A stretch of 5,989 bases of DNA from Flemingiibacterium sp045634345 (GCA_045634345.1 JAZRAB010000113.1:1-5989); one strand, 5' to 3'. Shown: positions 1-5,789, counted from the first letter of the stretch. The notes: generated by a model from the letters alone, not told the origin. Translations and numbers: made by a program.

Positions 1-1
1 G

Positions 2-1570
2 CACGCTGAACGTGTAAACGGCTACGATCCTTTCGCAGTTATCGACGCTGTATCCCGCAAGAAGGAACTCCTCCTCGCAGGCAAGGGCCCGGCTCTCCTC
101 GACGTAGTTACCTACCGTGTATCCGGTCACTCCCCCTCTGACTCCTCCACTTACAGAACCGTTGAGGAGATCGGGGCTTGGAAGGAAGCAGATCCGATCG
201 TTGCATTCAAGAATAAGCTCATCAAGGGCAAGATCGCAACTGAGAACGAGTTTGCGGTTATGCATGAGGAGATCACCAAGCGCATGACCGAGATCATGAA
301 GCTCGCTATCAACGACGAGATCTCGCCTCGTATGGATCTCCAGAAGGAGCCCGGCGGCATTTCGTCCATCATGTTCTCCAACCAGAAGGTTAAGAGCATG
401 GATCCTACCCGCGAAGCAGACGTTCTCATGCCCAAGGAAGAGTGCCCCCGCGTTAAGGAGAACGCAGGCAAGATCAGAACCGCTACCGGTAAGGACGGCA
501 AGCCTGTTTCCAAGATGAAGATGTACAACCTTACCGACGGTCTCTTTGAGCCGATTATCGATAAGTTCTACGAGGATCCTACCCTCATCGCTTACGGTGA
601 AGACAACCGTGACTGGGGTGGAGCATTCGGCGTTTACAAGAAGATGACCGAGGCTATTCCTTACCACAGATTCTTCAACTCGCCCATTTCCGAGTCCGCT
701 ATCGTTGGCTCCGCAGTAGGCTACGCAATGTGCGGCGGCCGTGCTATCGTTGGGCTTATGTACGCTGACTTCATCGGTTGTGCAGGCGACGAAATCTTCA
801 ACCAGATGGCTAAGTGGCAGGCAATGTCCGCAGGTATCCTTAAGATGCCTATCGTCCTCCGTGTTTCCGTCGGCTCCAAGTACGGCGCACAGCACTCTCA
901 GGACTGGACCGCGCTCACCGCTCACATTCCGGGTCTGAAGGTAATCTTCCCGAACACCCCTGCAGACGCAAAGGGTCTTATGACCTCCGCTCTCGAGGGT
1001 ACTGACCCCGTTATCTGCTTCGAGTCGCAGAGAATTTACGGTATTGGCGAGCAGTTCATGAAGGACGGCGTTCCGGAAGGTCACTACGAGATCACTCTCG
1101 GCGATCCCGACATCAAGCGCGAGGGTAAGGATGTTACCATTCTCACCATCGGTGCTACTCTCTACCGTGCACTTGACGCTGCAAAGACTCTCGAAGAGAA
1201 GTACAACATCTCCGCAGAGGTTATCGACGCACGTACTATCGTTCCGTTCGACTACTCGAAGGTTCTCGAGTCCGTTAAGAAGACCGGTAAGATCGTTATC
1301 GTCGGCGACGCTTGCGAGCGCAACTCGGTAATGAAGGATATGGCTGCTAATATCGCAGAGTTTGCATTCGATTACCTCGATGCTCCTCCGATCGCTCTTG
1401 GTTCTCGCAACTGGATCACTCCTTGCTACGAGCTTGACCATGAGTTCTTCCCGCAGGCTGACGGTATCATCGATATCATTCATGAAAAGCTCATGCCCAT
1501 CCCGGGTTACGTTGCAAAGACCAACTGCAGCGATGTTGAGCGCATGAATAGAAGCAAAGTAGGTCTGTAA
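2..1570 (+). CDS. 2-oxo acid dehydrogenase E1 component, fused alpha/beta subunits (5'-partial)
   Basis: Thiamine-diphosphate enzyme that decarboxylates a 2-oxo acid (pyruvate, branched-chain oxo acid or acetoin type; substrate not decidable here) and passes the acyl group to lipoyl-E2. The frame is open from the first full codon, giving 522 visible residues. Residues 6-17 (VNGYDPFAVIDA) and 27-52 (GKGPALLDVV, then TYRVSGHSPSD and TYR) match the C-terminal end of E1-alpha. A linker of about 130 residues follows. The E1-beta half shows GEDN at 199-202, SPISE at 227-231 with the conserved cofactor-contacting Glu231, QHSQ at 297-300 and LKVIFPNTPADAKGL at 312-326, then a transketolase C-terminal domain to the stop. 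Alpha and beta are usually separate genes, so this is a fusion; the start and most of alpha lie upstream. The ATG at 260 is internal. Strong use of CTC, AAG, TCC and GTT codons suggests high expression. lplA downstream fits a lipoate-dependent complex. Family call is firm; substrate is open. Confidence 0.9.
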   Translation, partial: HAERVNGYDPFAVIDAVSRKKELLLAGKGPALLDVVTYRVSGHSPSDSSTYRTVEEIGAWKEADPIVAFKNKLIKGKIATENEFAVMHEEITKRMTEIMKLAINDEISPRMDLQKEPGGISSIMFSNQKVKSMDPTREADVLMPKEECPRVKENAGKIRTATGKDGKPVSKMKMYNLTDGLFEPIIDKFYEDPTLIAYGEDNRDWGGAFGVYKKMTEAIPYHRFFNSPISESAIVGSAVGYAMCGGRAIVGLMYADFIGCAGDEIFNQMAKWQAMSAGILKMPIVLRVSVGSKYGAQHSQDWTALTAHIPGLKVIFPNTPADAKGLMTSALEGTDPVICFESQRIYGIGEQFMKDGVPEGHYEITLGDPDIKREGKDVTILTIGATLYRALDAAKTLEEKYNISAEVIDARTIVPFDYSKVLESVKKTGKIVIVGDACERNSVMKDMAANIAEFAFDYLDAPPIALGSRNWITPCYELDHEFFPQADGIIDIIHEKLMPIPGYVAKTNCSDVERMNRSKVGL

Positions 1571-1584
1571 TTTATACAATTTGA

Positions 1585-1616
1585 GGGGCTGTTTCTGACA
1601 GCCCCCTTGATTTTAT
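1585..1616 (+). terminator. Rho-independent terminator of the E1 gene
   Basis: GGGGCTGT (1585-1592) pairs perfectly with ACAGCCCC (1598-1605) around the loop TTCTG. A T-rich tract (CTTGATTTTATT) follows. It lies 14 bases after the E1 stop codon, so the E1 transcript very likely ends here and the downstream lplA is transcribed separately. Confidence 0.88.
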
Positions 1617-1630
1617 TAGTTTATTGTGTT

Positions 1631-1785
1631 CGCTTCGAGCGTTGGTGCTCCCGAGCGGCGCTTTGCGCCGCCTGCCGTGGTTGCGAGGGCTCTGCCTTCG
1701 CGCTCCCGTTTGCTCGCGGCGTTTCACGCCGCGAGAGCAGGGGGGCTGCCTTGCGCTCAAACGCCGCTCCAATCCGCCCCCCTGC
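1631..1785. repeat. GC-rich block of nested inverted repeats
   Basis: This non-coding stretch packs at least four inverted repeats: CGCT-TCG-AGCG (1631-1641); GCGGCGC-TTT-GCGCCGC (1655-1671); a 10-bp stem CTCGCGGCGT (1713-1722) with ACGCCGCGAG (1726-1735) around TTC; and a longer-range 10-bp match GCAGGGGGGC (1737-1746) with GCCCCCCTGC (1776-1785). Composition is much richer in G+C than the flanks. Short frames crossing it have no start signal and arginine/alanine/proline-rich translations typical of GC-rich non-coding DNA. It could be a dispersed intergenic repeat or a structured RNA. It lies beyond the E1 terminator and is probably not part of that mRNA. Confidence 0.6.
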
Positions 1786-1865
1786 ACCCCCTGCTCGGCT
1801 CGGCTAACTCGGCTTTTGTTTTATAATAAGTTGAATTGCTTTTGGCCGCTAAAAAAATTAATGTA

Positions 1866-2050
1866 GCAAGAGAGACGCTTGCGGCTAAACGGTCGTTGGG
1901 ACACCGAACCGAAGCGGAGGAGCGGAGGTGAGGAGGGCCCCGACTACCGAGAGCGTTCCCCTCGAAGCTCTATGCGAACACTCTATGAGCGAATGCGTTG
2001 TATAAAGTTCTTTGCCGAGCTTTCTTCCAAGAAAGCGACTCGTCCTTCCC
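1866..2050. repeat. Putative intergenic repeat element with terminal stem-loop
   Basis: This is the second half of the 516-base gap before lplA. GCAAG (1866-1870) pairs with CTTGC (1878-1882). CTCTATG occurs twice (1968-1974 and 1981-1987). GCTTTCTT (2019-2026) pairs with AAGAAAGC (2029-2036), and outer CGAG (2016-2019) can pair with CTCG (2039-2042) across an asymmetric bulge. A C-rich tail follows. I see no codon pattern supporting a protein. The layout resembles interspersed intergenic elements that recur in Clostridia genomes, but that is from memory and only one copy is visible here. It could alternatively be the lplA leader. Confidence 0.4.
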
Positions 2051-2076
2051 CCAAACGCTAACAGTATCAAAAAACC

Positions 2077-2080
2077 GAGG
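2077..2080 (+). promoter_or_regulatory. Ribosome binding site that fixes the lplA start
   Basis: GAGG lies six bases before the ATG at 2087. No comparable site precedes the in-frame TTG at 2012, whose extra 25 residues (rich in Arg, Lys and Pro) do not look like LplA. This sets the start at 2087. Confidence 0.75.
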
Positions 2081-2086
2081 TCACAT

Positions 2087-3130
2087 ATGAAATTATACAT
2101 CAACACACACACCAATCCATACTTCAACCTCGCGGCTGAGGAGTATCTGCTCACGCACGCCGTGGACGATATAATCATGCTTTGGCGAAACGAAGCGTCG
2201 GTCATTATCGGCAAGAACCAGAACGCCTTTGCCGAGATCAATTTTGACTTCACCCATGGGCATAATATCAAGGTAGTACGCCGTCTTACCGGCGGCGGCG
2301 CGGTGTTCCACGACCTCGGCAACGTGAATTTCACCTTTATCTCCCCAAGCGGCGGTAAGCTCGCGGACGGAATTGTCGAGAGGGGACTCGATTTCGCACA
2401 CTTCACCGCTCCTATTATCTCCGCGCTTCGTTCACTCGACATTGACGCAAAGCTGTCGGGACGCAATGATATTATCGTTTGCACAGAGGACGGCGAGCGC
2501 AAGGTTTCGGGCAACGCACAGTGCGTGCTCGACGGCGTCACCCTGCATCACGGCACGCTTCTCTTTTCCGCAGAGCTTTCACGTCTCCAAGGCGCGCTCA
2601 ACGTCGATCCCACCAAGCTCAAATCCAAGGGCATTGCAAGCGTCCGCAGCCGCGTGGCGAACATACGCGATCTGCTCACAAGCGATATGCGCGAACGGAT
2701 GTCAGATGCCGCGGCATTTGAAGCGTACCTTGCCGAGCGGCTGTCACGCAAATTTGAGTGTACGGCGGAGCACCTTTCCGAAGATACAGAAGCGGCGATA
2801 CAAGCACTCACTGATGCGAAATATTCGACAGATGAATGGAATCTTCGCCGTTTCGGGAGCTTCGAGCGGCAATGCCGCAGACGCTTTGACTTCGGCTCTG
2901 TCGAGGTCTCGTTCAGCGTCAAGAACGGCGTGATTTCCGATATCGCAATAGGCGGCGACTTCTTTGGCGTGCGCGATGCAGATGACCTTGCCGATATACT
3001 GCGCGGTACCGAGTATTCGCGTGCCGCAATTGAGAATGCTCTGCACACTTTCCCTGTCGGAGACTGCATATCGGGCGCAAATGCGGAGAATATAGCCGAT
3101 TTGCTTTGCGAAATTGACACTATTTCGTAA
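2087..3130 (+). CDS. lplA: Lipoate-protein ligase A (LplA)
   Basis: Cytosolic ligase that activates free lipoate with ATP to lipoyl-AMP and transfers it to the lysine of lipoyl domains in E2 or glycine-cleavage H protein. 347 residues, close to the usual size of two-domain LplA. Visible signatures: N-terminal NLAAEEYLL (14-22), VIIGKNQN (39-46), RRLTGGGAVFHDLGN (65-79), SGRND (124-128), KVSGNAQ (139-145, with Lys139 at the catalytic lysine position), HHGTLLF (154-160), and SKGIASVRSRVANI (180-193). The accessory C-terminal domain (about 255-347, with FDFGSVEVSF) is present, which separates LplA from LipB, LipM and LipL. The start at 2087 is backed by GAGG. It follows the E1 gene, which acts in a lipoate-dependent complex, so the two share a pathway, though a terminator and a long gap lie between them. 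No canonical terminator follows the TAA. No lesion is visible. Confidence 0.95.
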   Translation: MKLYINTHTNPYFNLAAEEYLLTHAVDDIIMLWRNEASVIIGKNQNAFAEINFDFTHGHNIKVVRRLTGGGAVFHDLGNVNFTFISPSGGKLADGIVERGLDFAHFTAPIISALRSLDIDAKLSGRNDIIVCTEDGERKVSGNAQCVLDGVTLHHGTLLFSAELSRLQGALNVDPTKLKSKGIASVRSRVANIRDLLTSDMRERMSDAAAFEAYLAERLSRKFECTAEHLSEDTEAAIQALTDAKYSTDEWNLRRFGSFERQCRRRFDFGSVEVSFSVKNGVISDIAIGGDFFGVRDADDLADILRGTEYSRAAIENALHTFPVGDCISGANAENIADLLCEIDTIS

Positions 3131-3233
3131 ATGTTACATTTAGTTAATGAAAAGTTCATTCCTTTTGAAGATAAATATATTAAAATATTAATACAGTACT
3201 CAGCGAATTTATATATTGAAAGGAACTGATATC
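3131..3233 (+). promoter_or_regulatory. AT-rich gap likely holding the yerC operon promoter
   Basis: The stretch is strikingly AT-rich compared with its flanks and lies before a three-gene co-directional run. TTGACA at 3114-3119, inside the end of lplA, is a perfect -35 match, but the best -10 at 15-17 bases is poor (TACATT or CATTTA). TTGAAG (3165-3170) with TTAATA (3188-3193), spaced 17, is an alternative. Neither is convincing, so the exact promoter is unresolved. ATATTAA occurs twice in a row at 3177-3183 and 3185-3191, which may be only AT-rich simplicity. Confidence 0.3.
3218..3224 (+). promoter_or_regulatory. Ribosome binding site that fixes the yerC start
   Basis: GAAAGGA sits nine bases before the ATG at 3234. 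An upstream in-frame TTG at 3216 overlaps this site and so cannot be the real start. Confidence 0.8.
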
Positions 3234-3524
3234 ATGAACAAGCTGAACGACGAGAAAATTGATTTCCTCTTCAAGGGTATTCTTACCCTCGAAAACGTGT
3301 CCGAGTGCTACAGCTTCTTTGAGGACCTCTGCACCGTCGCAGAGCTTCAGGAAATGTCCAAGCGACTGCTCGCGGCTAAAATGCTTAAGGATAACTATAT
3401 CTACACCGAAATTGCAGAGCGTACCGGTCTTTCCACCGCTACTATCAGCCGTGTAAACCGCTGTCTTAAATACGGAAGCGACGGTTACATCACCGTTCTT
3501 GAGCGCCTCGAGCGCATGAAATAA
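3234..3524 (+). CDS. yerC: YerC/YecD family TrpR-like DNA-binding protein
   Basis: Small helical protein of 96 residues, full length for the YerC/YecD family, a Firmicutes branch of the Trp-repressor fold. The front half (NDEKIDFLFKGILTL, then CYSFFEDLCTVAELQEMSKRL at about 25-45) matches the TrpR dimerisation helices. A helix-turn-helix follows at about 57-77 (YTEIAERTGLSTATISRVNR). The tail CLKYGSDGYITVLERL is typical of YerC. Homologues keep the fold, but a tryptophan-operon role should not be assumed: no trp gene is nearby and the targets are unknown. The protein is probably a cytosolic DNA-binding dimer. It begins a co-directional run, with the methyltransferase ATG only 18 bases after its stop. 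The start is set by GAAAGGA. Confidence 0.92.
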   Translation: MNKLNDEKIDFLFKGILTLENVSECYSFFEDLCTVAELQEMSKRLLAAKMLKDNYIYTEIAERTGLSTATISRVNRCLKYGSDGYITVLERLERMK

Positions 3525-3542
3525 GCCGCGGGACAACTGTAA

Positions 3543-4301
3543 ATGGACGCATACACGTCACTTGCACCCGTATATGACCGTCTCAACGCGGACATCGACT
3601 ACGCAAAATGGGCAGACTATATCGAGCGGCAGTTCAAGCTTCATGCGAGGACAGCCCCCGAAAGTATACTCGACCTTGCCTGCGGTACAGGCAATATAAC
3701 CGTCGAGCTTGCTCGCCGCGGATACGATATGACCGGCGTTGACCTGTCCGAAGATATGCTCGCTGTTGCACGTAAAAAGTGTGACGGGGAGCGTTTTCGT
3801 CGTTCTGTCCTATTAATACGGCAGGATATGTCGGAGCTTGAGCTTTACGGAACGGTAAATGCGGTCGTCTGCTGTCTTGACAGCTTGAATTATCTCACAA
3901 AAACCGATGCACTTATGCGTGCTTTTGCGCATGTCCACAACTATCTTGACCCCGATGGGCTTTTCATTTTCGATATGAACACTCCTGCGAAGTTCGAGAA
4001 GGTCTACGCCGACAACGCCTACATTCTCGAGGATGAGGGCATACTTTGCGCATGGCAGAACTGCTACAATAAAAAAACCAAGCTATGCGACTTTTACCTC
4101 AGCATTTTCACCGAGGACGAGAACGGCAGATGGTGCCGTTTCGATGAAGAACAGCGTGAGCGTGCATATTCTTTGAAAACGGTAAAGAAGCTGCTCTTGG
4201 ATACAGGCTTTGAGTTGTGCGCACTCGCATCCGATTTTTGCGGCAGTGCGGTGGATGATAGCACCGAGCGCTGGTATTTTGTCGCACGTGCGAAAAAATA
4301 A
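3543..4301 (+). CDS. Class I SAM-dependent methyltransferase
   Basis: Soluble Rossmann-fold methyltransferase of 252 residues; substrate unknown. SAM-binding motif I is ILDLACGTGN (42-51), and the acidic residue ending strand 2 is Asp67 in MTGVDLS (63-69). Strand 3 carries RQDMSELEL (93-101), and the motif IV-like strand is VVCCLDSLNYL (108-118). HNYLDPDGLFIFDMN forms the usual post-II region (about 132-146). The whole plan resembles YqeM/UbiE-like small-molecule methyltransferases of Firmicutes, but nothing identifies the acceptor. The start is firm because an in-frame TAA (3540-3542) directly precedes the ATG. The Shine-Dalgarno is weak (GGGA at 3530-3533), suggesting translational coupling to yerC 18 bases upstream. 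hslO follows after 20 bases, so it is likely the middle gene of an operon. Confidence 0.9.
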   Translation: MDAYTSLAPVYDRLNADIDYAKWADYIERQFKLHARTAPESILDLACGTGNITVELARRGYDMTGVDLSEDMLAVARKKCDGERFRRSVLLIRQDMSELELYGTVNAVVCCLDSLNYLTKTDALMRAFAHVHNYLDPDGLFIFDMNTPAKFEKVYADNAYILEDEGILCAWQNCYNKKTKLCDFYLSIFTEDENGRWCRFDEEQRERAYSLKTVKKLLLDTGFELCALASDFCGSAVDDSTERWYFVARAKK

Positions 4302-4321
4302 TAATATTTCAGGAAGTAACA

Positions 4322-5215
4322 ATGAATCAGAAATCAACCATACTGCGTGCAATGACCAGAGACGGCAGCGCACGCGCGTTTGTTATAAATTCAACCGATA
4401 TCGTAAACACCGCAATCGGATACCATAAGACTACGCCCACCGCATCGGCACTGCTCGGCAGAACGCTTACCGCCGCATCGATGATGGGAACGCTTCTCAA
4501 GGATAAGGGCAATACGCTCACTCTCAATATCCGAGGGGACGGTCCGGCAAAGAATGTCATCGCGGTCTCCGACTATGCGGGAAACGTAAAGGGTTATATC
4601 GCCGAACCGTATATCGACATTCCGAAGAAATCGAACGGCAAGCTCGACGTGTCCGGCGCCATCGGGCACGGTACGCTGTCGGTGGTCAAGGACATCGGTC
4701 TAAAAGAGCCGTATTCGGGCATGATAAATCTCGTCAGCGGCGAGATTGCCGAGGATATTACACAGTATTTTGCCGCGAGCGAGCAGACGCCGAGCCTTTG
4801 CGCTCTCGGCGTACTCATTGACCGCGACTATACCTGCAAGGCGGCAGGCGGCGTGCTTGTCTCGCTTCTTCCGTTTGCGGCAGAGGAAACGATAGACCAG
4901 CTTGAAAAGAACGCCGAAAAACTGTCGAACATCTCCCGTCTGTTTGACGAGGGCAAAACCTGTCAAGAGGTACTTGACATCGCGCTTGAGGGAATCGAGT
5001 ACGACCTCTTTGACGAGCTTGACGTCGGTTACGCCTGCGATTGCTCGCGTGAGCGTTGTGCGCGCGCGCTTGTGAGTCTCGGCAAAAACGAGGTGGACGG
5101 CATATTTGCCGAATGCCGTAGCGAGGGCAAGCCGGAGGAGATACAGTTCGAGTGTCACTTCTGCGACAAAAAGTATCTTTTCACCAAGACAGATGCTGAA
5201 AAAATGTTTAAGTGA
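4322..5215 (+). CDS. hslO: Hsp33 redox-regulated molecular chaperone (HslO)
   Basis: Cytosolic holdase chaperone that is inactive while reduced and zinc-bound, and is switched on by oxidation plus unfolding. 297 residues, the normal size. The N-terminal domain shows RAMTRDGSARAFVINST (9-25), TPTASALLGRTLTAASMM (38-55) and LTLNIRGDGP (66-75). Mid-protein landmarks are GYIAEP (91-96) and LGVLIDRDY (162-170). The zinc/redox switch is intact: Cys239-x-Cys241 (with CSRERC following) and Cys278-x-x-Cys281. All four zinc ligands expected from characterised Hsp33 are present, so redox control should work. AGGAAG at 4311-4316 supports the ATG at 4322. It is the last gene of the run, 20 bases after the methyltransferase. 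No canonical terminator is visible before the tRNA promoter. Confidence 0.96.
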   Translation: MNQKSTILRAMTRDGSARAFVINSTDIVNTAIGYHKTTPTASALLGRTLTAASMMGTLLKDKGNTLTLNIRGDGPAKNVIAVSDYAGNVKGYIAEPYIDIPKKSNGKLDVSGAIGHGTLSVVKDIGLKEPYSGMINLVSGEIAEDITQYFAASEQTPSLCALGVLIDRDYTCKAAGGVLVSLLPFAAEETIDQLEKNAEKLSNISRLFDEGKTCQEVLDIALEGIEYDLFDELDVGYACDCSRERCARALVSLGKNEVDGIFAECRSEGKPEEIQFECHFCDKKYLFTKTDAEKMFK

Positions 5216-5345
5216 TGCAATATTTTCCATGCGGCGGCATATAATATCCAATGTGCTAGAATATATCCGCATCGGTTCATAGCGGCGACTGAAACAGCTA
5301 ATATAAAATATTTGTTGTTTTGCAAAAAAAAATTCCGAAAAGGTA

Positions 5346-5374
5346 TTGACAAACGAAAAGCAACGTGATATAAT
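5346..5374 (+). promoter_or_regulatory. Consensus sigma-A promoter of the tRNA operon
   Basis: A perfect -35 TTGACA (5346-5351) and perfect -10 TATAAT (5369-5374) are separated by exactly 17 bases. TG at 5366-5367 gives an extended -10. An A-rich tract (5324-5332) just upstream could be an UP element. Transcription should start near 5380-5382, about 30 bases before tRNA-Val. This is what is expected for a strong stable-RNA promoter. Confidence 0.93.
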
Positions 5375-5381
5375 ATAAAAG

Positions 5382-5403
5382 TCGCAAGACAACAGCCTTG
5401 CGA
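5382..5403 (+). other. Hairpin at the predicted 5' end of the tRNA transcript
   Basis: TCGCAAG (5382-5388) pairs perfectly with CTTGCGA (5397-5403) around an eight-base loop. From the promoter position the RNA should begin at about this hairpin. Six bases separate it from tRNA-Val, so it makes up nearly all of the leader. It may protect or present the precursor for RNase P; that role is inferred. Confidence 0.6.
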
Positions 5404-5409
5404 TAATGT

Positions 5410-5485
5410 GGAAGCTTAGCTCAGCTGGGAGAGCATCTGCCTTACAAGCAGAGGGTCACAGGTTCGAGCCCTGTAGCTTCCACCA
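5410..5485 (+). tRNA. tRNA-Val (anticodon TAC)
   Basis: A full cloverleaf of 76 bases with templated CCA. Acceptor GGAAGCT pairs with AGCTTCC, the D stem is GCTC/GAGC, the anticodon stem is TCTGC/GCAGA with loop CTTACAA (TAC), and the T stem is ACAGG/CCTGT with loop TTCGAGC. The discriminator is A. It is the first gene of the five-tRNA operon, and only TAAT separates it from tRNA-Asp. Confidence 0.97.
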
Positions 5486-5489
5486 TAAT

Positions 5490-5566
5490 GGCCGGGTAGT
5501 TCAGCTGGTTAGAACGCTAGCCTGTCACGCTAGAGGTCGTGGGTTCGAACCCCATCTCGGTCGCCA
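5490..5566 (+). tRNA. tRNA-Asp (anticodon GTC)
   Basis: A full cloverleaf of 77 bases with templated CCA. Acceptor GGCCGGG pairs with CTCGGTC through two G-U pairs. The D stem is GTTC/GAAC, the anticodon stem CTAGC/GCTAG with loop CTGTCAC (GTC), and the T stem GTGGG/CCCAT with loop TTCGAAC. Discriminator G is the expected identity base for Asp. The spacer to tRNA-Phe is just TTAT. Confidence 0.97.
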
Positions 5567-5570
5567 TTAT

Positions 5571-5646
5571 GCCTCTGTAGCTCAGTTGGTAGAGCAGGGG
5601 AGTGAAAATCCCCGTGTCGTTGGTTCGATTCCGACCGGAGGCACCA
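5571..5646 (+). tRNA. tRNA-Phe (anticodon GAA)
   Basis: A full cloverleaf of 76 bases with templated CCA. Acceptor GCCTCTG pairs with CGGAGGC, the D stem is GCTC/GAGC, the anticodon stem GGGGA/TCCCC with loop GTGAAAA (GAA), and the T stem GTTGG/CCGAC with loop TTCGATT. The discriminator is A. A spacer hairpin follows one base after the CCA. Confidence 0.97.
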
Positions 5647-5647
5647 T

Positions 5648-5667
5648 GCTTCGGCAATAGCCGGAGC
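5648..5667 (+). other. Spacer hairpin between tRNA-Phe and tRNA-Gly
   Basis: GCTTCGGC (5648-5655) pairs with GCCGGAGC (5660-5667), with one G-U pair, around loop AATA. It has no T tract after it, so it is not a terminator. It fills most of the 26-base spacer, unlike the 4-base spacers before it, and may guide processing of the precursor. Its core GCAATAGC recurs in the operon terminator. Confidence 0.55.
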
Positions 5668-5672
5668 GATAT

Positions 5673-5745
5673 GCGGATTTAGCTCATTTGGTAGAGCGCG
5701 ACCTTGCCAAGGTCGAGGTGGCGGGTTCGAGCCCCGTAATCCGCC
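5673..5745 (+). tRNA. tRNA-Gly (anticodon GCC), CCA not templated, C73
   Basis: The cloverleaf body is intact: acceptor GCGGATT/AATCCGC, D stem GCTC/GAGC, anticodon stem CGACC/GGTCG with loop TTGCCAA (GCC), and T stem GCGGG/CCCGT with loop TTCGAGC. The 3' end is odd. The bases after the acceptor are C-GCA, where its Clostridia relatives normally have T-CCA. The discriminator is therefore C rather than the U73 expected for bacterial tRNA-Gly, and CCA would have to be added by a nucleotidyltransferase. Its neighbours in the operon all encode CCA. The 3' half can also fold into a terminator-like hairpin (separate entry). It is probably transcribed, but charging may be reduced. Confidence 0.9.
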
Positions 5746-5755
5746 GCATTTTTTT
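5718..5755 (+). terminator. Candidate terminator overlapping the 3' half of tRNA-Gly
   Basis: GTGGCGG (5718-5724) can pair with CCGCCGC (5741-5747) as seven pairs, one of them U-G, around a 16-base loop. A5748 and then seven Ts (5749-5755) follow. The outer pairs use C73 and the GC of the abnormal tRNA 3' end, so a normal TCCA end would not allow them. It competes with the cloverleaf, so it would work as partial termination or attenuation ahead of tRNA-Cys. Seen in sequence; function inferred. Confidence 0.4.
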
Positions 5756-5761
5756 ATAACG

Positions 5762-5787
5762 ATGCGCCCCGATTTTTCGGTGCGCAT
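5762..5787 (+). other. Spacer hairpin between tRNA-Gly and tRNA-Cys
   Basis: ATGCGC (5762-5767) pairs with GCGCAT (5782-5787). After one C-T mismatch the stem continues with CCGA/TCGG around loop TTTT. No T tract follows it, so it is not a terminator in this orientation. It may be a processing signal or a relic. Confidence 0.5.
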
Positions 5788-5789
5788 AC

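Noticed and set aside
260..1570. Start of the E1-beta gene at the ATG at 260
   Set aside because: The same frame is open back to position 2 and encodes typical E1-alpha C-terminal motifs, and no ribosome binding site precedes 260. The ATG is internal to a fusion.
1822..1827. TATAAT as a promoter for lplA
   Set aside because: The -10 is perfect, but the bases 17 upstream (CTCGGC) show no -35 and there is no extended TG.
1572..1866. Short open frames on both strands in the GC-rich gap
   Set aside because: They lack ribosome sites, overlap one another in several frames, run through the terminator or hairpins, and have low-complexity Arg/Ala/Pro-rich translations.
1879..2061. Possible 60-residue basic protein before lplA
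   Set aside because: It would need a TTG start with no clear ribosome site. Its content is explained by the repeat-like element and hairpin.
2012..2086. Longer lplA from the TTG at 2012
   Set aside because: The extra 25 residues match no LplA N-terminus and overlap the 2016-2042 hairpin. GAGG before the ATG at 2087 is a better start.
3216..3233. Longer yerC from the TTG at 3216
   Set aside because: It overlaps the ribosome binding site that serves the ATG at 3234.
5229..5272. ATGCGG/CCGCAT as a terminator for hslO
   Set aside because: The stem is only six pairs with a loop of over 30 bases and is followed by no T tract.
4700..5392. Long minus-strand open frame antisense to hslO
   Set aside because: It mirrors the codon structure of hslO and crosses the tRNA promoter. 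hslO is certain from its motifs, so this is a shadow, as are the minus-strand frames across lplA (1885-2541 and 2548-3159).
5755..5760. TATAAC as a promoter -10 for a separate tRNA-Cys transcript
   Set aside because: No -35 match at 16-18 bases upstream (CCCCGT at 17). It falls inside the tract after the T run.
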